From contig NZ_BMIR01000003.1 of NCBI RefSeq assembly GCF_014642655.1, positions 124,001 through 188,000 on the forward strand: a stretch of 64,000 bases of DNA, in the 5' to 3' direction. This DNA comes from Pullulanibacillus camelliae (GTDB lineage Bacteria > Bacillota > Bacilli > Bacillales > Sporolactobacillaceae). Of this stretch, positions 33,084 to 41,497 are shown piece after piece; the stretch's first letter is position 1; each line of letters opens with the position of its first letter. A program made the position numbers and the translations under genes. The notes beneath the pieces are model-generated. The model saw nothing but the letters and a program-made list of their open reading frames with translations, was not told the origin of the DNA and did not search any database.

Positions 33084-33097
33084 TAAAACAACCAAAA

Positions 33098-33126
33098 AGG
33101 ACCGGGCATGCTTTTCGCCCGGTCCT
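33098..33126. terminator. Bidirectional terminator between the CHY gene and potD
   Basis: AGGACCGGGC (33098-33107) pairs with GCCCGGTCCT (33117-33126) around ATGCTTTTC. The same stem-loop in nearly the same sequence ends family A repeats at about 10748-10775 and, degenerate, 2152-2180. Confidence 0.88.
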
Positions 33127-33127
33127 C

Positions 33128-34204
33128 TTATTTGTGATGCATTTTAAATTCCAGGAAAAGTTCGTTGTAATGGGCAAGCATGCGTTTGCCTAAGTTATCA
33201 TAGACCTCCAGCTTATCTGTCGTCGCTTTATCGGGATAGAAGCGTTTGTCCGTAGAAACGTCTTTCGGCAGAAGCTTTAATGCTTTTTCGTTAGGTGTTG
33301 AATAGCCAACATATTCAGCATTTTGTGCGGCGTTTTTGGGATCAAGCATGAAATTAATGAACGCATGAGCGCCCTTCACGTTCTTGGCTGTTTTTGGTAT
33401 GACCATATTGTCGAACCAGAGGTTAGACCCTTCCTTAGGAATAACATAATTCAATTTATTATTTTCAGACATAATTTCGGCAGCATCTCCAGACCAAACA
33501 ACACCAACCGCCGCTTCCTCATTGGCGAGCAACATTTTGATTTCATCCCCTACAATCGCTTTGACATTTGGGGTCAATTGATTTAGCTTGGCCTTAGCCT
33601 GCTGCAAATGAGCTTCATTTGTATCATTTAATGAATAGCCAAGGCTATTGAGACTCAGGCCCATAACTTCCCGAGCGCCATCGACAAGCAGAATTTGATT
33701 TTTCAAATCCTTATCCCATAAATCATTCCAGCTCGTGATCTTTTTGCCCCCAAGCATGTCGGCGTTATAGACGATGCCGACCGTTCCCCAGAAGTAAGGA
33801 ACGGAGTACTTATTCCCCTTATCAAAGGATAGGTTCATAAAGCGAGGGCTAATGTATTTTAGATTGGGGAGCTGGGAATGGTCCAGGGGAATGAGCAGAT
33901 GCTCTTCCTTCATTTTACTGATGGTATAGTCAGAGGGTACGGCCACATCAAAGGTTGTTCCCCCCTGTTCAATCTTTGTCATCATCGCTTCATTTGAGTC
34001 AAAGGTTTGGTATATGACTTGAATCCCTGTCTGCTGCTCAAATTTCTTGATCAATTGGGGATCGATATAATCCCCCCAGTTGTATATGGTCAGTGTTTTT
34101 CCCCCGCCTGCAAAGTCCTGTGTGGCATTTAATCGCGAAGAGAGGAACATGAAAGCAAAGGCAATAATGAATACGAGGATGAACGCTCTGACGAGTGCCT
34201 TCAT
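33128..34204 (-). CDS. potD: Spermidine/putrescine-binding protein PotD
   Basis: A 358-residue periplasmic-type binding protein for polyamines. After the N-terminal hydrophobic segment (about 5-24) come the family hallmarks LTIYNWGDYIDPQLIKKFEQ, TFDSNEAMMTKIEQGG and DVAVPSDYTI, with WSGDAAE and FINFMLDP later. No Cys lipobox follows the hydrophobic segment (FMFLSSRLNAT), so it is probably held by an uncleaved helix, as in some other Gram-positive PotD proteins. Its start overlaps the potC stop by 4 bases. Last gene of potRABCD; a shared terminator lies just after the stop. Confidence 0.92.
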   Translation of the reverse strand: MKALVRAFILVFIIAFAFMFLSSRLNATQDFAGGGKTLTIYNWGDYIDPQLIKKFEQQTGIQVIYQTFDSNEAMMTKIEQGGTTFDVAVPSDYTISKMKEEHLLIPLDHSQLPNLKYISPRFMNLSFDKGNKYSVPYFWGTVGIVYNADMLGGKKITSWNDLWDKDLKNQILLVDGAREVMGLSLNSLGYSLNDTNEAHLQQAKAKLNQLTPNVKAIVGDEIKMLLANEEAAVGVVWSGDAAEIMSENNKLNYVIPKEGSNLWFDNMVIPKTAKNVKGAHAFINFMLDPKNAAQNAEYVGYSTPNEKALKLLPKDVSTDKRFYPDKATTDKLEVYDNLGKRMLAHYNELFLEFKMHHK

Positions 34205-35001
34205 TCTCCAGCCCCCTGTCTGCGTGGCTTACGATAATACTGAACGATAAAGTAATAGCCAACTACGAGAATAACCGTAAAGAGAAAGAGCAAGGCTGAT
34301 AGGGCATTGATCGTGAGTGAGATACCTTGTCGGGCAAGGGAATAGATTTCAACTGACAGCGTCGAAAAGCCGTTACCTGTCACGAAAAAGGTGACGGCAA
34401 AATCATCCAAAGAATAGGTGAGTGCCATGAAAAAACCTGCAAAGATGCCGGGCTTAATAAACGGCAGGATTACTTTGCTCAGAACATCCCAACGCCTGGC
34501 GCCTAAATCACGTGCAGCATCAATCAATGTCGGACTCATCTCTTGGAGCTTTGGTAACACCATTAACACCACGATGGGCACACTAAAAGCAATATGGGAG
34601 AGGAGCACTGACGTAAAGCCGAGCTTAATACCTATAATGGTATATAGGATTAAGAAGGAGGCGCCAATGATGACGTCAGGACTGACGATGAGCACGTTAT
34701 TCAAGGTCAGTAATGTATTTTTTACCGGTGCGCGTCTAACGGTGCGAATGGCGAGTGCACCAACAACACCAAGCATTGTCGAAATGGCTGATGAAAGTAA
34801 GGCAATCACTAAAGTATTTAGGACAATGGTGATCAATCGCGTGTCTTGGACAACCTCCTTGTACCACTTGAGGGTAAAGTGACCATACCCGTGCATTGTT
34901 CCACCGCTATTAAAAGAATAGTAAATAAGATAGAAAATCGGCGCGTAAAGGATGATAAAGACAAGGACGAGATAAATATTCAGAGCTTTATATTTTTTCA
35001 T
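34201..35001 (-). CDS. potC: Polyamine ABC transporter permease PotC
   Basis: A 266-residue permease with six membrane helices. The cytosolic EAA-type loop that docks on PotA is DAARDLGARRWDVLSKVILPFIKPG. Other family features are the N-terminal FNSGGTMHGYGHFTLKWYKEV and the C-terminal SLDDFAVTFFVTG. It forms the channel with PotB. ATG at 35001 is used (AAGGAGAGG, 8 bases before it) rather than the TTG directly upstream. The site lies inside the last codons of potB, and the stop overlaps potD, so translation of the whole operon is tightly linked. Confidence 0.92.
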   Translation of the reverse strand: MKKYKALNIYLVLVFIILYAPIFYLIYYSFNSGGTMHGYGHFTLKWYKEVVQDTRLITIVLNTLVIALLSSAISTMLGVVGALAIRTVRRAPVKNTLLTLNNVLIVSPDVIIGASFLILYTIIGIKLGFTSVLLSHIAFSVPIVVLMVLPKLQEMSPTLIDAARDLGARRWDVLSKVILPFIKPGIFAGFFMALTYSLDDFAVTFFVTGNGFSTLSVEIYSLARQGISLTINALSALLFLFTVILVVGYYFIVQYYRKPRRQGAGE

Positions 35002-35005
35002 CAAA

Positions 35006-35803
35006 TCATCCTCTCCTTCGCTTTCCAGTAAGAATCATAATGATTGCCATGGCTATGATAAGAAAGACGGCAATGGTAGCTCCCATTCCCCAATCCTGAG
35101 TGACAAGAAAGTGCTCTTCTATCGCTGTTCCTAATGTAATGACGCGGTTCCCGGCAATCAAGCGCGTGATCATGAATAATGAGAGTGCTGGAATAAACAC
35201 TGCTTGGCAGCCTGATTTAACACCATCTAAAGTGAGTGGGAAAATCACACGGCGGAAGGTGGTCCACGGTGAACCACCAAGATCACGTGAAGCGTCGATT
35301 AATGACGGATTGAGCTCTTCAAGGGCATTGAAAATGGGTAAGATCATAAAAGGTATAAAGATATAAACTGAGACAAACAAAAAGCTAAAGTCGGTAAACA
35401 AAAGTTGCTTCGTGCCAATGCCGATAAATTGTAAAAAAGTATTAGCAGGGCCATAGGTGCCGAAAATGCCCAAGAAGGCATAGGCCTTTAATAATAGGTT
35501 AATCCAGGTCGGTAAAATAATCAGCAAGAGCCATAGTTGTTTATGCTTCGTCCTTGTGAGCAAGAGTGCAGTCGGATAGGCGATAATTAACGAGATCGCC
35601 ATAATTAAGAAGGCATACCAAAAAGAGCTTGCTGCCATCTTTAAATAAACTGGTGTGAAAAATTGAATATAATTGTCAAAGGTCAAATGGCCCTCAATAT
35701 TAAAAAAGGAATAATAAATAATGAGCAGGATAGGTGCAATGACAAAAAGGACTATCCATAGGACATAGGGTATAAGGTAAATATTTTTATATCGTGTTTG
35801 CAT
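35006..35803 (-). CDS. potB: Polyamine ABC transporter permease PotB
   Basis: A 265-residue six-helix permease, partner of PotC. The EAA-type loop reads DASRDLGGSPWTTFRRVIFPLTLDG. The N-terminus (YKNIYLIPYVLWIVLFVIAPILLIIYYSF) and SFLFVSVYIFIPFMILPIFNALEELNPSLI are typical of PotB/PotH. ATG at 35803 is favoured because GAGGG lies 8 bases upstream; an in-frame ATG at 35824 would overlap potA and lacks a site. It follows potA after 10 bp. Confidence 0.9.
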   Translation of the reverse strand: MQTRYKNIYLIPYVLWIVLFVIAPILLIIYYSFFNIEGHLTFDNYIQFFTPVYLKMAASSFWYAFLIMAISLIIAYPTALLLTRTKHKQLWLLLIILPTWINLLLKAYAFLGIFGTYGPANTFLQFIGIGTKQLLFTDFSFLFVSVYIFIPFMILPIFNALEELNPSLIDASRDLGGSPWTTFRRVIFPLTLDGVKSGCQAVFIPALSLFMITRLIAGNRVITLGTAIEEHFLVTQDWGMGATIAVFLIIAMAIIMILTGKRRRG

Positions 35804-35813
35804 TGGATATCCC

Positions 35814-36905
35814 TCAACCGTCATACGCTTCTAGGCGCTTATCAAATTCTTCTTCAGTTTCTCCAAAGCGCATAACATGGATGGCCTCAGGACTAAAATT
35901 GAGGCCGATGGTCTCGCCAACTTGGGCGCGCTTTGTAGAGTGCACGAGCCATTCATTCCCCGCTTCATCAAAACAGCAAATTTCAAAATGCACGCCACGA
36001 AACAATTGGGAGTCGACACGAACTTGGAGCTTACCGAGACTAGGCTCTGTAATTTCCAGATCTTCAGGGCGGATCACAACCTCGACAGCTTCATTTGCAT
36101 CGAAGCCCTTATCCACACATTCAAAGTCTTTGTCAGCAAAATTGACCAAAAAGTCCTGCCGCATCGTGCCGGGGATAATATTGGATTCGCCAATAAAGTC
36201 CGCCACAAAGCGATTGATTGGTTCATCATAGATATCAATCGGTGAACCGCTTTGCTGAATGCTACCTTTGTTAATGACAAAAATTTCATCCGACATCGCT
36301 AAGGCCTCTTCTTGATCATGCGTAACAAAGATAAAGGTGATTCCCAAGCGCTTTTGTAAGTCACGCAGCTCGTATTGCATTTCGGTGCGCAATTTCAAAT
36401 CAAGCGCAGACAGCGGTTCGTCGAGTAAGATGACTTCTGGCTCATTCACAATAGCACGAGCGATGGCGACCCGTTGTTTCTGACCACCAGACATTTCACT
36501 GATTGTGCGATGATCATAGCCTTCAAGATTGACAAAGCGTAGGGCTTCTTTCACTTTTTCTGTGATCTGACTTTGCTTCATCTTCTTGATTCTTAGGCCA
36601 AAGGCCACATTCTCAAAAACATTTAAGTGCGGAAACAGAGCATAATCTTGGAAAACGGTATTGACCTGTCGTTTATTGGCAGGCACAGTATTGATGATCT
36701 GTCCGTTGAAATAAATCTTGCCCTGAGAGGGCTCGGTGAATCCAGCGATTAACCGCAGGATTGTTGTTTTACCGCAACCAGAGGGGCCAAGCAATGTATA
36801 AAATTTACCACGTTCGATTTCAAAGCTGACATTATTTAGGACAGCTTGATCGTGATCGTATTGTTTGGTGACTTGGTCAAAGCGAATGATGGTTTGTTCT
36901 GTCAT
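35814..36905 (-). CDS. potA: Polyamine ABC transporter ATPase PotA
   Basis: A 363-residue ATPase that powers spermidine/putrescine uptake. Walker A is [15 protein letters not shown], the signature is [15 protein letters not shown], Walker B is [12 protein letters not shown] and the H-loop is FVTHDQEEA. The C-terminal third is the regulatory TOBE-type domain ([10 protein letters not shown]). ATG at 36905 is chosen because AAGGAG is then 10 bases upstream; ATG 36914 would be on top of it. It follows the potR regulator after 24 bp, and the four transporter genes after it are closely coupled. Confidence 0.93.
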   Translation of the reverse strand: MTEQTIIRFDQVTKQYDHDQAVLNNVSFEIERGKFYTLLGPSGCGKTTILRLIAGFTEPSQGKIYFNGQIINTVPANKRQVNTVFQDYALFPHLNVFENVAFGLRIKKMKQSQITEKVKEALRFVNLEGYDHRTISEMSGGQKQRVAIARAIVNEPEVILLDEPLSALDLKLRTEMQYELRDLQKRLGITFIFVTHDQEEALAMSDEIFVINKGSIQQSGSPIDIYDEPINRFVADFIGESNIIPGTMRQDFLVNFADKDFECVDKGFDANEAVEVVIRPEDLEITEPSLGKLQVRVDSQLFRGVHFEICCFDEAGNEWLVHSTKRAQVGETIGLNFSPEAIHVMRFGETEEEFDKRLEAYDG

Positions 36906-36929
36906 GGATTTCATTCTCCTTAAAACGAT

Positions 36930-37475
36930 TTATAAATACGATTCTGTTGCCACAAGAATCAATTCCGATGCTCCGTCAAAGTCATTCATGATTTGATGGG
37001 ATTCGCTGGCACTAAAATAAATAGCTTCACCCTGATTAGCGGTATAACAGCGATGGCCTAAGCGAACCTTGATGCACCCTTTAAGGACATAAGCAAAGGT
37101 TTCAGAAAGGGAAGGTTCGAAGCTTTTAAAGGCACCCCTTTTTTCTAATACCAGGCGAATGGGCTCCATGTCCTTCTCGTTTGATTCTGGAACAAGCCAT
37201 TGGACATGGTAGCCCATGTCCTCATCGGTGTAATCTGTTTGATCTACTGCTTGATAAACCACCTTTTGGACGGCCTGCTTCTCATCGAAAAAATCTTTAG
37301 GAGAACAGCCAAGCACTTCAAGAATATCGAGGAAGGTTTCTAGAGATGGTGAACTCAAATCATTTTCGAGCTGTGAGATATAGCCCTTGCTGAGGTCTGT
37401 CCGTTCCCCAAGCTCTTCCTGTGTTAAGCCTTTTGTCAGGCGTAGATTTTTGATTTTATGACCGATTTTATTCAT
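36930..37475 (-). CDS. XRE-cupin regulator of the pot operon (PotR/PuuR type)
   Basis: A 181-residue regulator with an N-terminal helix-turn-helix (IKNLRLTKGLTQEELGERTDLSKGYISQLEN) and a C-terminal cupin (about 110-181: ETFAYVLKGCIKVRLG...GEAIYFSASESHQI). This architecture occurs in regulators placed before polyamine transport genes in Gram-positive bacteria, the cupin probably sensing polyamine or a metabolite. ATG at 37475 is chosen: GGAAGGAT lies upstream and the HTH starts there; the frame extends further but crosses the promoter. It is the first gene of the pot operon, and two palindromes lie between its promoter and start, so it most likely represses its own operon. Confidence 0.88.
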   Translation of the reverse strand: MNKIGHKIKNLRLTKGLTQEELGERTDLSKGYISQLENDLSSPSLETFLDILEVLGCSPKDFFDEKQAVQKVVYQAVDQTDYTDEDMGYHVQWLVPESNEKDMEPIRLVLEKRGAFKSFEPSLSETFAYVLKGCIKVRLGHRCYTANQGEAIYFSASESHQIMNDFDGASELILVATESYL

Positions 37476-37492
37476 CAACTTATCCTTCCACA

Positions 37493-37511
37493 AGTTTAGG
37501 ATCACTAAACT
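37493..37511 (-). promoter_or_regulatory. Operator candidate 1 for the pot regulator
   Basis: Perfect inverted repeat AGTTTAG (37493-37499) / CTAAACT (37505-37511) with a 5-bp centre, in the leader between promoter and regulator start. The half-site context TTTAGTGAT recurs upstream of the -35 of the same promoter. Confidence 0.5.
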
Positions 37512-37538
37512 AAGAGTGTTATGGAGTTTACTAATACA

Positions 37539-37551
37539 AAACTTAAAGTTT
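37539..37551 (-). promoter_or_regulatory. Operator candidate 2 for the pot regulator
   Basis: Palindrome AAACTT-A-AAGTTT, roughly 11-23 bases downstream of the predicted transcription start. Position fits repression by the adjacent XRE-cupin protein. AT-rich, so less specific than candidate 1. Confidence 0.4.
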
Positions 37552-37568
37552 AATATAAATCCTAGGTT

Positions 37569-37596
37569 ATTATACACTAACTTTGATAAACGTCAA
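37569..37596 (-). promoter_or_regulatory. Sigma-A promoter of the potRABCD operon
   Basis: On the minus strand TTGACG (37591-37596), 16 bp, TATAAT (37569-37574). One mismatch in total to the vegetative consensus, so a strong promoter when unrepressed. Confidence 0.72.
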
Positions 37597-37629
37597 CAAT
37601 CACTAAATTAAAATTTTTGTGCAGGATAA

Positions 37630-37658
37630 ACAGCCACGGATTACATGCCCGTGGCTGT
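37630..37658 (-). terminator. Stem-loop downstream of the TauE gene
   Basis: ACAGCCACGG (37630-37639) pairs with CCGTGGCTGT (37649-37658). It separates the TauE-type gene from the pot promoter on the same strand. The tail TTATCC is weakly U-rich. Confidence 0.68.
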
Positions 37659-37679
37659 GATTTGTGGCTATTTTGATTT

Positions 37680-38489
37680 TTAATAAGAGTTGTTGAAGAT
37701 CATGGCGCAGGTGACTAGCAGGAGTAAGAGTAAGTAAACCTTAGAAAAAAGCTGATCAGGCAGTTTTTGAGCGAGTCGGATACCAATGGGAACACCGATA
37801 AAGCCACCGATGGCAATCCCTAAAAATGCGGGGAGATTGATATAACCAAAACAGGTCGCAGGCAAATGTGCTTGTGTTAGGCCAGTAAAAATGGAGCTGA
37901 CAGACCCCACTAGAGCAATCGGCAGACTCAGCGGTGTTGCCAACGCGACTGCATTGATCATTTTTAATTTACATCGGCGTAGAAAGGGCACGGTGAGAAT
38001 ACTGCCGCCAACACCGAGAAGGGTGGCAATTATCCCAATACCACTGCCGACAAAATTGGTGAGCATCTGACGTGGCATTTGAATGTCATTCGCCTCTACA
38101 CGGATAAACGATTTTTTAAGAAATGAGGAAATGATTGTGTAAAGGAGAAAGGCAATAAAGAGGTAGCGAAGCACCTCATCACTAAAGTAATGAGCAACTA
38201 AGCTGCCGATGAATGCTCCTACTGCAATAGCTGGAGCGAGCTTTAGAAAAATTGGCCAAATAATATTCCCCTTTTTATGATGGGAAAGAGTCGAGTTGGT
38301 CGAATTAATGATCATGATCGCAAGAGAAGTAGCAATAGCGACGTGCATGACGAGGCTGTCAGGGATATGCTGGCCAGGAAGCAGCCAATATAAAACCGGA
38401 ACGACGATGATGCCTCCACCAAAGCCAAACAGACTTGAGAGAATACCGGTTAGGACGCCGATCGCTAAGAATTCGATGATTAAAATCAT
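37680..38489 (-). CDS. TauE/SafE-family sulfite/organosulfonate exporter-like protein
   Basis: A 269-residue protein with about eight membrane helices and the twin glycine-rich motifs of the TauE/SafE (DUF81) family: SSLFGFGGGIIVVPVLYWLL in the first half and ATLLGVGGSILTVPFLRR in the second. Members export sulfite, sulfoacetate or other anions, or have unassigned substrates. AGGAGTGTCC lies upstream of the ATG. It stands alone, with a stem-loop after it; no sulfur metabolism genes are nearby. The 235-bp region before it up to pheA holds only a small GCCTC/GAGGC hairpin near 38590. Confidence 0.85.
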   Translation of the reverse strand: MILIIEFLAIGVLTGILSSLFGFGGGIIVVPVLYWLLPGQHIPDSLVMHVAIATSLAIMIINSTNSTLSHHKKGNIIWPIFLKLAPAIAVGAFIGSLVAHYFSDEVLRYLFIAFLLYTIISSFLKKSFIRVEANDIQMPRQMLTNFVGSGIGIIATLLGVGGSILTVPFLRRCKLKMINAVALATPLSLPIALVGSVSSIFTGLTQAHLPATCFGYINLPAFLGIAIGGFIGVPIGIRLAQKLPDQLFSKVYLLLLLLVTCAMIFNNSY

Positions 38490-38724
38490 AAAATAAGGAC
38501 ACTCCTATTATGTACTTAAAAATTCTTTCTCCATTATACACCTACTTATTCTCGGAAACGATGTTAAATTGAATAAAAGAAATGTACAGGCCTCTTTTTG
38601 TTAGGAGGCATCGCATTGTGGGAATAATCAAGCCTCCTTTCTTAGCCTTGATGATAGTCAATCATATAGTATAAAAAGCACGCTTGCGTTATAATTGGTT
38701 AAAACGTTAAAGGGAGTTAAGGCG

Positions 38725-39546
38725 TTGAAGGTTGCTTATTTGGGTCCTAAAGGGACATTTTCAGAAGAAGCTGCATTTCGATATTTTGAGTCTGATCATC
38801 CAGATTGGACAATGTGTGACACCATTTTTGATGTCCTTGAGGCAGTTAAGAACAATCAAGTGGACCAAGGGATTGTTCCTATTGAGAACACGATTGAGGG
38901 TACGATTAATGTGACGATCGATGGGTTGCTTTCTCAAGGATTACATATTGAGGGAGAATTAATTCTCCCGATTGGCATGTATTTACTAGGGGCTAAAGAC
39001 ACAAAGCTTGAGAATGTAAAAGAAATCTGGTCGATCCCACCTGCGTTAAGCCAATGTCAAGACTATATTCATGATCTGAAAGCGGTGGTTAAGCATTTCA
39101 ATAGTACAGCCTCTGCTGCCAAAGCTGTTAAAGAGTCAGGGCGTCATGATGTGGCTGCTATCGCTTCTGAATGGGCAGGGCAAGTCTTTGGACTGAACAT
39201 ATTAGATCGAAATATTCAGGACAATTTGGTGAACCATACTCGATTTATTGTGATGACGAAGGAACAGAAGGTAAATGCTAACGCATCGAAAACGATGCTT
39301 GTCGTTTCACCCGGTGAGGAGCGCCCTGGAGTTTTGTCTGTTATATTAAATGTTTTTTCCTCTCTGGCGATTAACCTGACCTGGATTGAATCACGTCCAA
39401 CAAAGAAAAAGCTGGGGACCTACCGTTTCTTTATAGAAGCTGAATTAGGTGCCCATGAGATGAATATGAAAAAGGCAATAACTATACTTGAAACACTTGG
39501 TCATCATGCCCGTGTATTGGGCAGCTATAGTACAACTAAACTATGA
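38725..39546 (+). CDS. pheA: Prephenate dehydratase
   Basis: A 273-residue enzyme that converts prephenate to phenylpyruvate in phenylalanine synthesis. The N-terminus KVAYLGPKGTFSEEAA, the PIENTIEGTINVTIDGLL motif and the catalytic Thr-Arg-Phe in NHTRFIVM are present. The C-terminal ACT domain (about 195-273, with LTWIESRPTKKKLGTYRFFIE) binds phenylalanine for feedback inhibition. The start is placed at TTG 38725, because AAAGGGAG lies 8 bases upstream and the family begins exactly there. No chorismate mutase fusion or aromatic neighbours are present, so it is a monofunctional, stand-alone gene. Confidence 0.92.
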   Translation: MKVAYLGPKGTFSEEAAFRYFESDHPDWTMCDTIFDVLEAVKNNQVDQGIVPIENTIEGTINVTIDGLLSQGLHIEGELILPIGMYLLGAKDTKLENVKEIWSIPPALSQCQDYIHDLKAVVKHFNSTASAAKAVKESGRHDVAAIASEWAGQVFGLNILDRNIQDNLVNHTRFIVMTKEQKVNANASKTMLVVSPGEERPGVLSVILNVFSSLAINLTWIESRPTKKKLGTYRFFIEAELGAHEMNMKKAITILETLGHHARVLGSYSTTKL

Positions 39547-39661
39547 CAATAAAGACATGGTGAGAGAGGGCCATGTCTTTTACTTCATACCAAGGGGGCT
39601 CGGGTCCGAGATAATTGGAGCTAGGCCATGTCTCACTATCAAAGGAAAGAAGGATACACAG

Positions 39662-40660
39662 ATGAAACTCAGCATTCTTGATCAATCGCCCGTAATGGAA
39701 AAGAGTTCGGCTAAAACGGCTTTAGAAGCATCGGTAGCTTTGGCTCAAGAGGGGGAACGCCTTGGCTATCATCGCTATTGGATCGCAGAGCATCATGATA
39801 TAGCGGGCCTTGCTTGCCCAGCACCAGAAGTGATGCTTGCTTATATCGGTGCGCGTACAGAAAGAATACGTCTTGGCTCAGGAGCTGTGCTTCTGCCGCA
39901 TTATAAGCCATATAAGGTTGCGGAAACCTTTAACTTGCTGGCGACCTTATTTCCTGGAAGAATTGATCTAGGCATCGGCCGAGCTCCTGGGGGATCAGCA
40001 GAGGCTTCTATTGCGCTTTCAGGAAATTTTTTAGAAAACGTGCGTCAGATGCCTCAGCTTCTTGAGACGCTTATTCATTTTTTTCAAAATGATTTTCCGG
40101 AGGATGAGATGTTTTCAAAAATTAAGGCTTCCCCTCAACCCCCGATTCATCCTCAGCTTTGGCTTCTTGGAACAAGTGAAAAAAGTGGCTTGCTAGCTGC
40201 TGAAAAGGGATTGGCCTATGCCTTCGGACATTTTATGAGCGATAATAATGGCCCGAAAGCTATAGCTGATTATCAACAGGCTTTTCAATCCCGCGGGGCT
40301 GTGCTTAAAAGTCCTTGTGCACTTGTGGCTGCCTCCGTTATTTGTGCTGAAACAACAGAGGAGGCCGAGGCTCTCGCTTTGCGCGGAGGGGTTCGGCAGA
40401 TCCTGAGAGAGCGCGGCGAGGCGGTACACGATTATCCTACTTTAGAGGATGCACGCTCCTTTCTTATGACCACGGAGGAACGCGCGCAGTTTGCAGAAAG
40501 AAAAAAGAGGTTGATCATCGGGAATCCTAAGGAGGTTAAGGAGCAGTTATATGCCCTTCAGCACCTCTATGGGACAGATGAAATCATGATTGTGACGTTA
40601 ACGCCTACCTATGTCGAGCGTCAGCGTTCCTATCAGTTCATTGCGAAGGAAATGCTTTAG
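39662..40660 (+). CDS. LLM-class flavin-dependent oxidoreductase (luciferase-like)
   Basis: A 332-residue protein of the bacterial luciferase-like monooxygenase family, close to the YceB/YvbT-type proteins of Bacillus. Family patterns: LSILDQSPV at the start, RYWIAEHHD, GSGAVLLPHYKPYKVAE and PGRIDLGIGRAPGG. These proteins use reduced flavin to oxidise unknown small molecules, or act as F420/FMN oxidoreductases. ATG at 39662 is chosen because AAGGA lies 8 bases upstream and the family starts there; the longer open frame runs back into pheA. It follows pheA after 115 bp. Substrate unknown. Confidence 0.87.
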   Translation: MKLSILDQSPVMEKSSAKTALEASVALAQEGERLGYHRYWIAEHHDIAGLACPAPEVMLAYIGARTERIRLGSGAVLLPHYKPYKVAETFNLLATLFPGRIDLGIGRAPGGSAEASIALSGNFLENVRQMPQLLETLIHFFQNDFPEDEMFSKIKASPQPPIHPQLWLLGTSEKSGLLAAEKGLAYAFGHFMSDNNGPKAIADYQQAFQSRGAVLKSPCALVAASVICAETTEEAEALALRGGVRQILRERGEAVHDYPTLEDARSFLMTTEERAQFAERKKRLIIGNPKEVKEQLYALQHLYGTDEIMIVTLTPTYVERQRSYQFIAKEML

Positions 40661-40811
40661 CCATCAATGGAACAGATGCCGCATTTCCCCTTCTATTTGC
40701 GGAATGAGAAGGGAGATGTTGGTCACTCGTGACTTTAGCGGGTATTAGAGAGCCGATTTATATATAAATTTTATTTGTTATCTGGAAAATATAGATAATT
40801 ATGTTATATTA

Positions 40812-41450
40812 ATGCTATTCACCTTTTGGCGCAAGCTTCCCGCTGCTTTTACACTTCTACTATTTGGTGCGGCGGCCTATTGGACATTATCGAGTCTTGT
40901 TGGTCAGCTTGCTGAGTCCTATTTCTCTTACATTGGTTTAAACCCTATCATGATCACACTGATTTTTACGCTTGCAAACCTTGTTGCTATTATTGGAAAC
41001 AAATACGTAAAACAGGTAAAACGTTGGTGGGGATGGAGCTGTTGGCTGATGGTGACCCCCTTGATTTATGCAGGGGCATTACTCTTTTTTATAAGCTCTA
41101 CAGCCCATTTTGTCACACAATGGATAAGCTGGGGGCTGGTATTGCTGGGTCTTTTTTTAGGCAAGCTGCTATCGGGAGTGAATGAAGGTATGATCGATGG
41201 CACCATTACCGCTTTGGCTCCAGACTCTTTTAAAGCAACGACAATGTCTACAATGGAGACGATAATGGCGTTAGGATTCGTGATAATATTTCCCATGCTT
41301 GGCGGTATTCAAAGTTTTCTTGGCTACTCATGGATGTTCATTGTACTGACTTTATTATTTATTGGATTAAGTCGGGCGGCTTGGATTTTTAAAGAGAGGT
41401 GGCTGGAATTAGAGCAGTCAATGAAGGAGGAAAGTGTAACTAAGGTTTAA
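40812..41450 (+). CDS. C-terminal-half MFS transporter, probably a remnant
   Basis: A 212-residue membrane protein with about six helices that looks like the second half of a major facilitator (helices 7-12: FTLLLFGAAAYWTLSSLVGQ, GLFLGKLLSGVNEGMIDG, MSTMETIMALGFVIIFPMLGG). Nothing resembling helices 1-6 is found upstream in any frame, and the ATG has no ribosome binding site in the AT-rich leader TTATGTTATATTA. The family size would be about 400 residues. It is therefore most likely a truncated remnant, although small half-MFS proteins cannot be ruled out. The 150-bp gap before it holds nothing else. Confidence 0.55.
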   Translation: MLFTFWRKLPAAFTLLLFGAAAYWTLSSLVGQLAESYFSYIGLNPIMITLIFTLANLVAIIGNKYVKQVKRWWGWSCWLMVTPLIYAGALLFFISSTAHFVTQWISWGLVLLGLFLGKLLSGVNEGMIDGTITALAPDSFKATTMSTMETIMALGFVIIFPMLGGIQSFLGYSWMFIVLTLLFIGLSRAAWIFKERWLELEQSMKEESVTKV

Positions 41451-41461
41451 AAGGAAAAAAT

Positions 41462-41497
41462 GATCTGGGGGATTTGTACGTCAAAATCGCCCAGATC
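41462..41497. terminator. Bidirectional terminator between the half-MFS and UbiB-like genes
   Basis: GATCTGGG (41462-41469) pairs with CCCAGATC (41490-41497), and GATTT/AAATC extends the stem inside. The right arm is formed by the last codons of the UbiB-like gene. A-rich and T-rich flanks fit use on both strands. Confidence 0.78.

Noticed and set aside
34418-34882. Plus-strand 154-codon frame within potC
   Set aside because: Long only because it mirrors the hydrophobic codons of the permease; no ribosome binding site.
40661-40811. Missing N-terminal half of the MFS protein
   Set aside because: All frames upstream were read; no helix 1-6 sequence or motif A is present, so it is not a simple frameshift.
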